Source of the DNA: Thermotogae bacterium
Lineage (GTDB): Bacteria > Thermotogota > Thermotogae > Thermotogales > DSM-5069
Length of the DNA stretch: 6,563 nucleotides
Direction: 5' to 3'
Assembly: GCA_003641785.1 (NCBI GenBank)
Contig: QNAO01000052.1
Span: 1-6,563 of the forward strand
The notes beneath the pieces are model-generated. The model was not told where the DNA came from and made no database searches. It saw nothing but the letters and a program-made list of their open reading frames with translations. The position numbers were made by a program, and so were the translations under genes. Of this stretch, positions 6,292-6,563 are shown piece by piece (position 1 is the first letter of the stretch; each line of letters begins with the position of its first letter).

Positions 6292-6563
6292 ATTAGAATC
6301 TTCACTATCTGGGGGTCCAGCACCGTAGCGGACATTTCCCGAATTATTTGTAAAGCTTCATGCCTGCTGTAGGCCGAGCGATATGGTCTTTTACTTGTCA
6401 GTGCATCGTAAACGTCAGCCGCGGCAATGATTCTTGAAGGAAGAGGTATTTGCTCTTTCTTCAATCCATCGGGATAACCCGTTCCATCCCAGTGTTCGTG
6501 ATGGTGGCGAACCCATTTGGCTTCCTTGTTTCTGAACCGCCGAACAGTGTTCAGCAGCTCTTC
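6267..6563 (-). CDS. HD-GYP domain protein, probable cyclic-di-GMP phosphodiesterase (partial, N-terminus off the right edge)
   Basis: The last 98 residues and stop of a minus-strand gene whose beginning lies beyond the window. The fragment contains the GYP signature HHEHWDGTGYP (21-31 of the visible part), the downstream RIIAAADVYDALTSKRPYR (44-62) with its metal-site Asp50, and the terminal EAL..I and LDPQIV elements typical of the end of the HD-GYP domain. Such domains hydrolyse the bacterial second messenger c-di-GMP (to pGpG or GMP) at a bi- or trinuclear metal centre. The HD dyad and any sensory, receiver or membrane part upstream are not visible, so regulation and localisation cannot be judged. 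The protein ends about nine residues after LDPQIV, so nothing follows the catalytic domain. The 3' end overlaps the plus-strand gene by 25 nt tail to tail. Confidence 0.93.
   Translation of the reverse strand, partial: EELLNTVRRFRNKEAKWVRHHHEHWDGTGYPDGLKKEQIPLPSRIIAAADVYDALTSKRPYRSAYSRHEALQIIREMSATVLDPQIVKILIQITESEE

Noticed and set aside
6271..6302. A short inverted repeat (AGATTC / GAATCT) near the convergent gene ends as a terminator
   Set aside because: The stem is only six AT-rich pairs with a 14-nt loop and no adjacent T-run on either strand. Part of it is coding for HD-GYP.

Overview
This window looks like core chromosome of a Thermotogales bacterium of the Thermotoga/Pseudothermotoga type. 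The visible Dxs, Sir2 and exonuclease VII proteins resemble Thermotoga proteins as I remember them (for example Dxs with ITEQ in place of the usual AEQH, and a sirtuin close in length and motifs to the structurally studied T. maritima Sir2). Genes are packed with overlaps, AGGAGG-like ribosome sites are frequent, and GTG starts occur. This is inference from remembered family features, not a database result. I see no mobile element, CRISPR array, rRNA or tRNA.

Layout. Positions 1-4383 hold a four-gene minus-strand block read from right to left: a short MutS-family ATPase without a recognisable mismatch-recognition or Smr domain, then xseA and xseB (both subunits of exonuclease VII), then dxs (1-deoxy-D-xylulose-5-phosphate synthase, first step of the MEP isoprenoid pathway), whose 3' end runs off the left edge. 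Each gene overlaps the next by 23-29 nt, so the block is almost certainly one translationally coupled operon. Positions 4384-4431 are the only intergenic space of any size and must hold the divergent start signals. Positions 4432-6291 hold a three-gene plus-strand block with a 1-nt gap and a 1-nt overlap: a membrane-anchored protein of unknown function, a Sir2-type NAD-dependent protein deacylase, and a second membrane-anchored protein with a coiled coil and a C-terminal helix-turn-helix-like segment. At the right edge the C-terminal half of an HD-GYP cyclic-di-GMP phosphodiesterase domain lies on the minus strand, and its end overlaps the end of the plus-strand operon by 25 nt.

How the genes may work together: exonuclease VII and the MutS-like ATPase plausibly share a DNA repair or recombination role, with dxs co-transcribed as housekeeping cargo. 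The plus-strand trio joins a soluble deacylase to two bitopic membrane proteins, and the functional link is not visible from sequence. I found no clearly new defence or mobile system. The items most worth following are the stand-alone MutS-like ATPase in the exonuclease VII operon and the sirtuin flanked by two uncharacterised membrane-anchored proteins.
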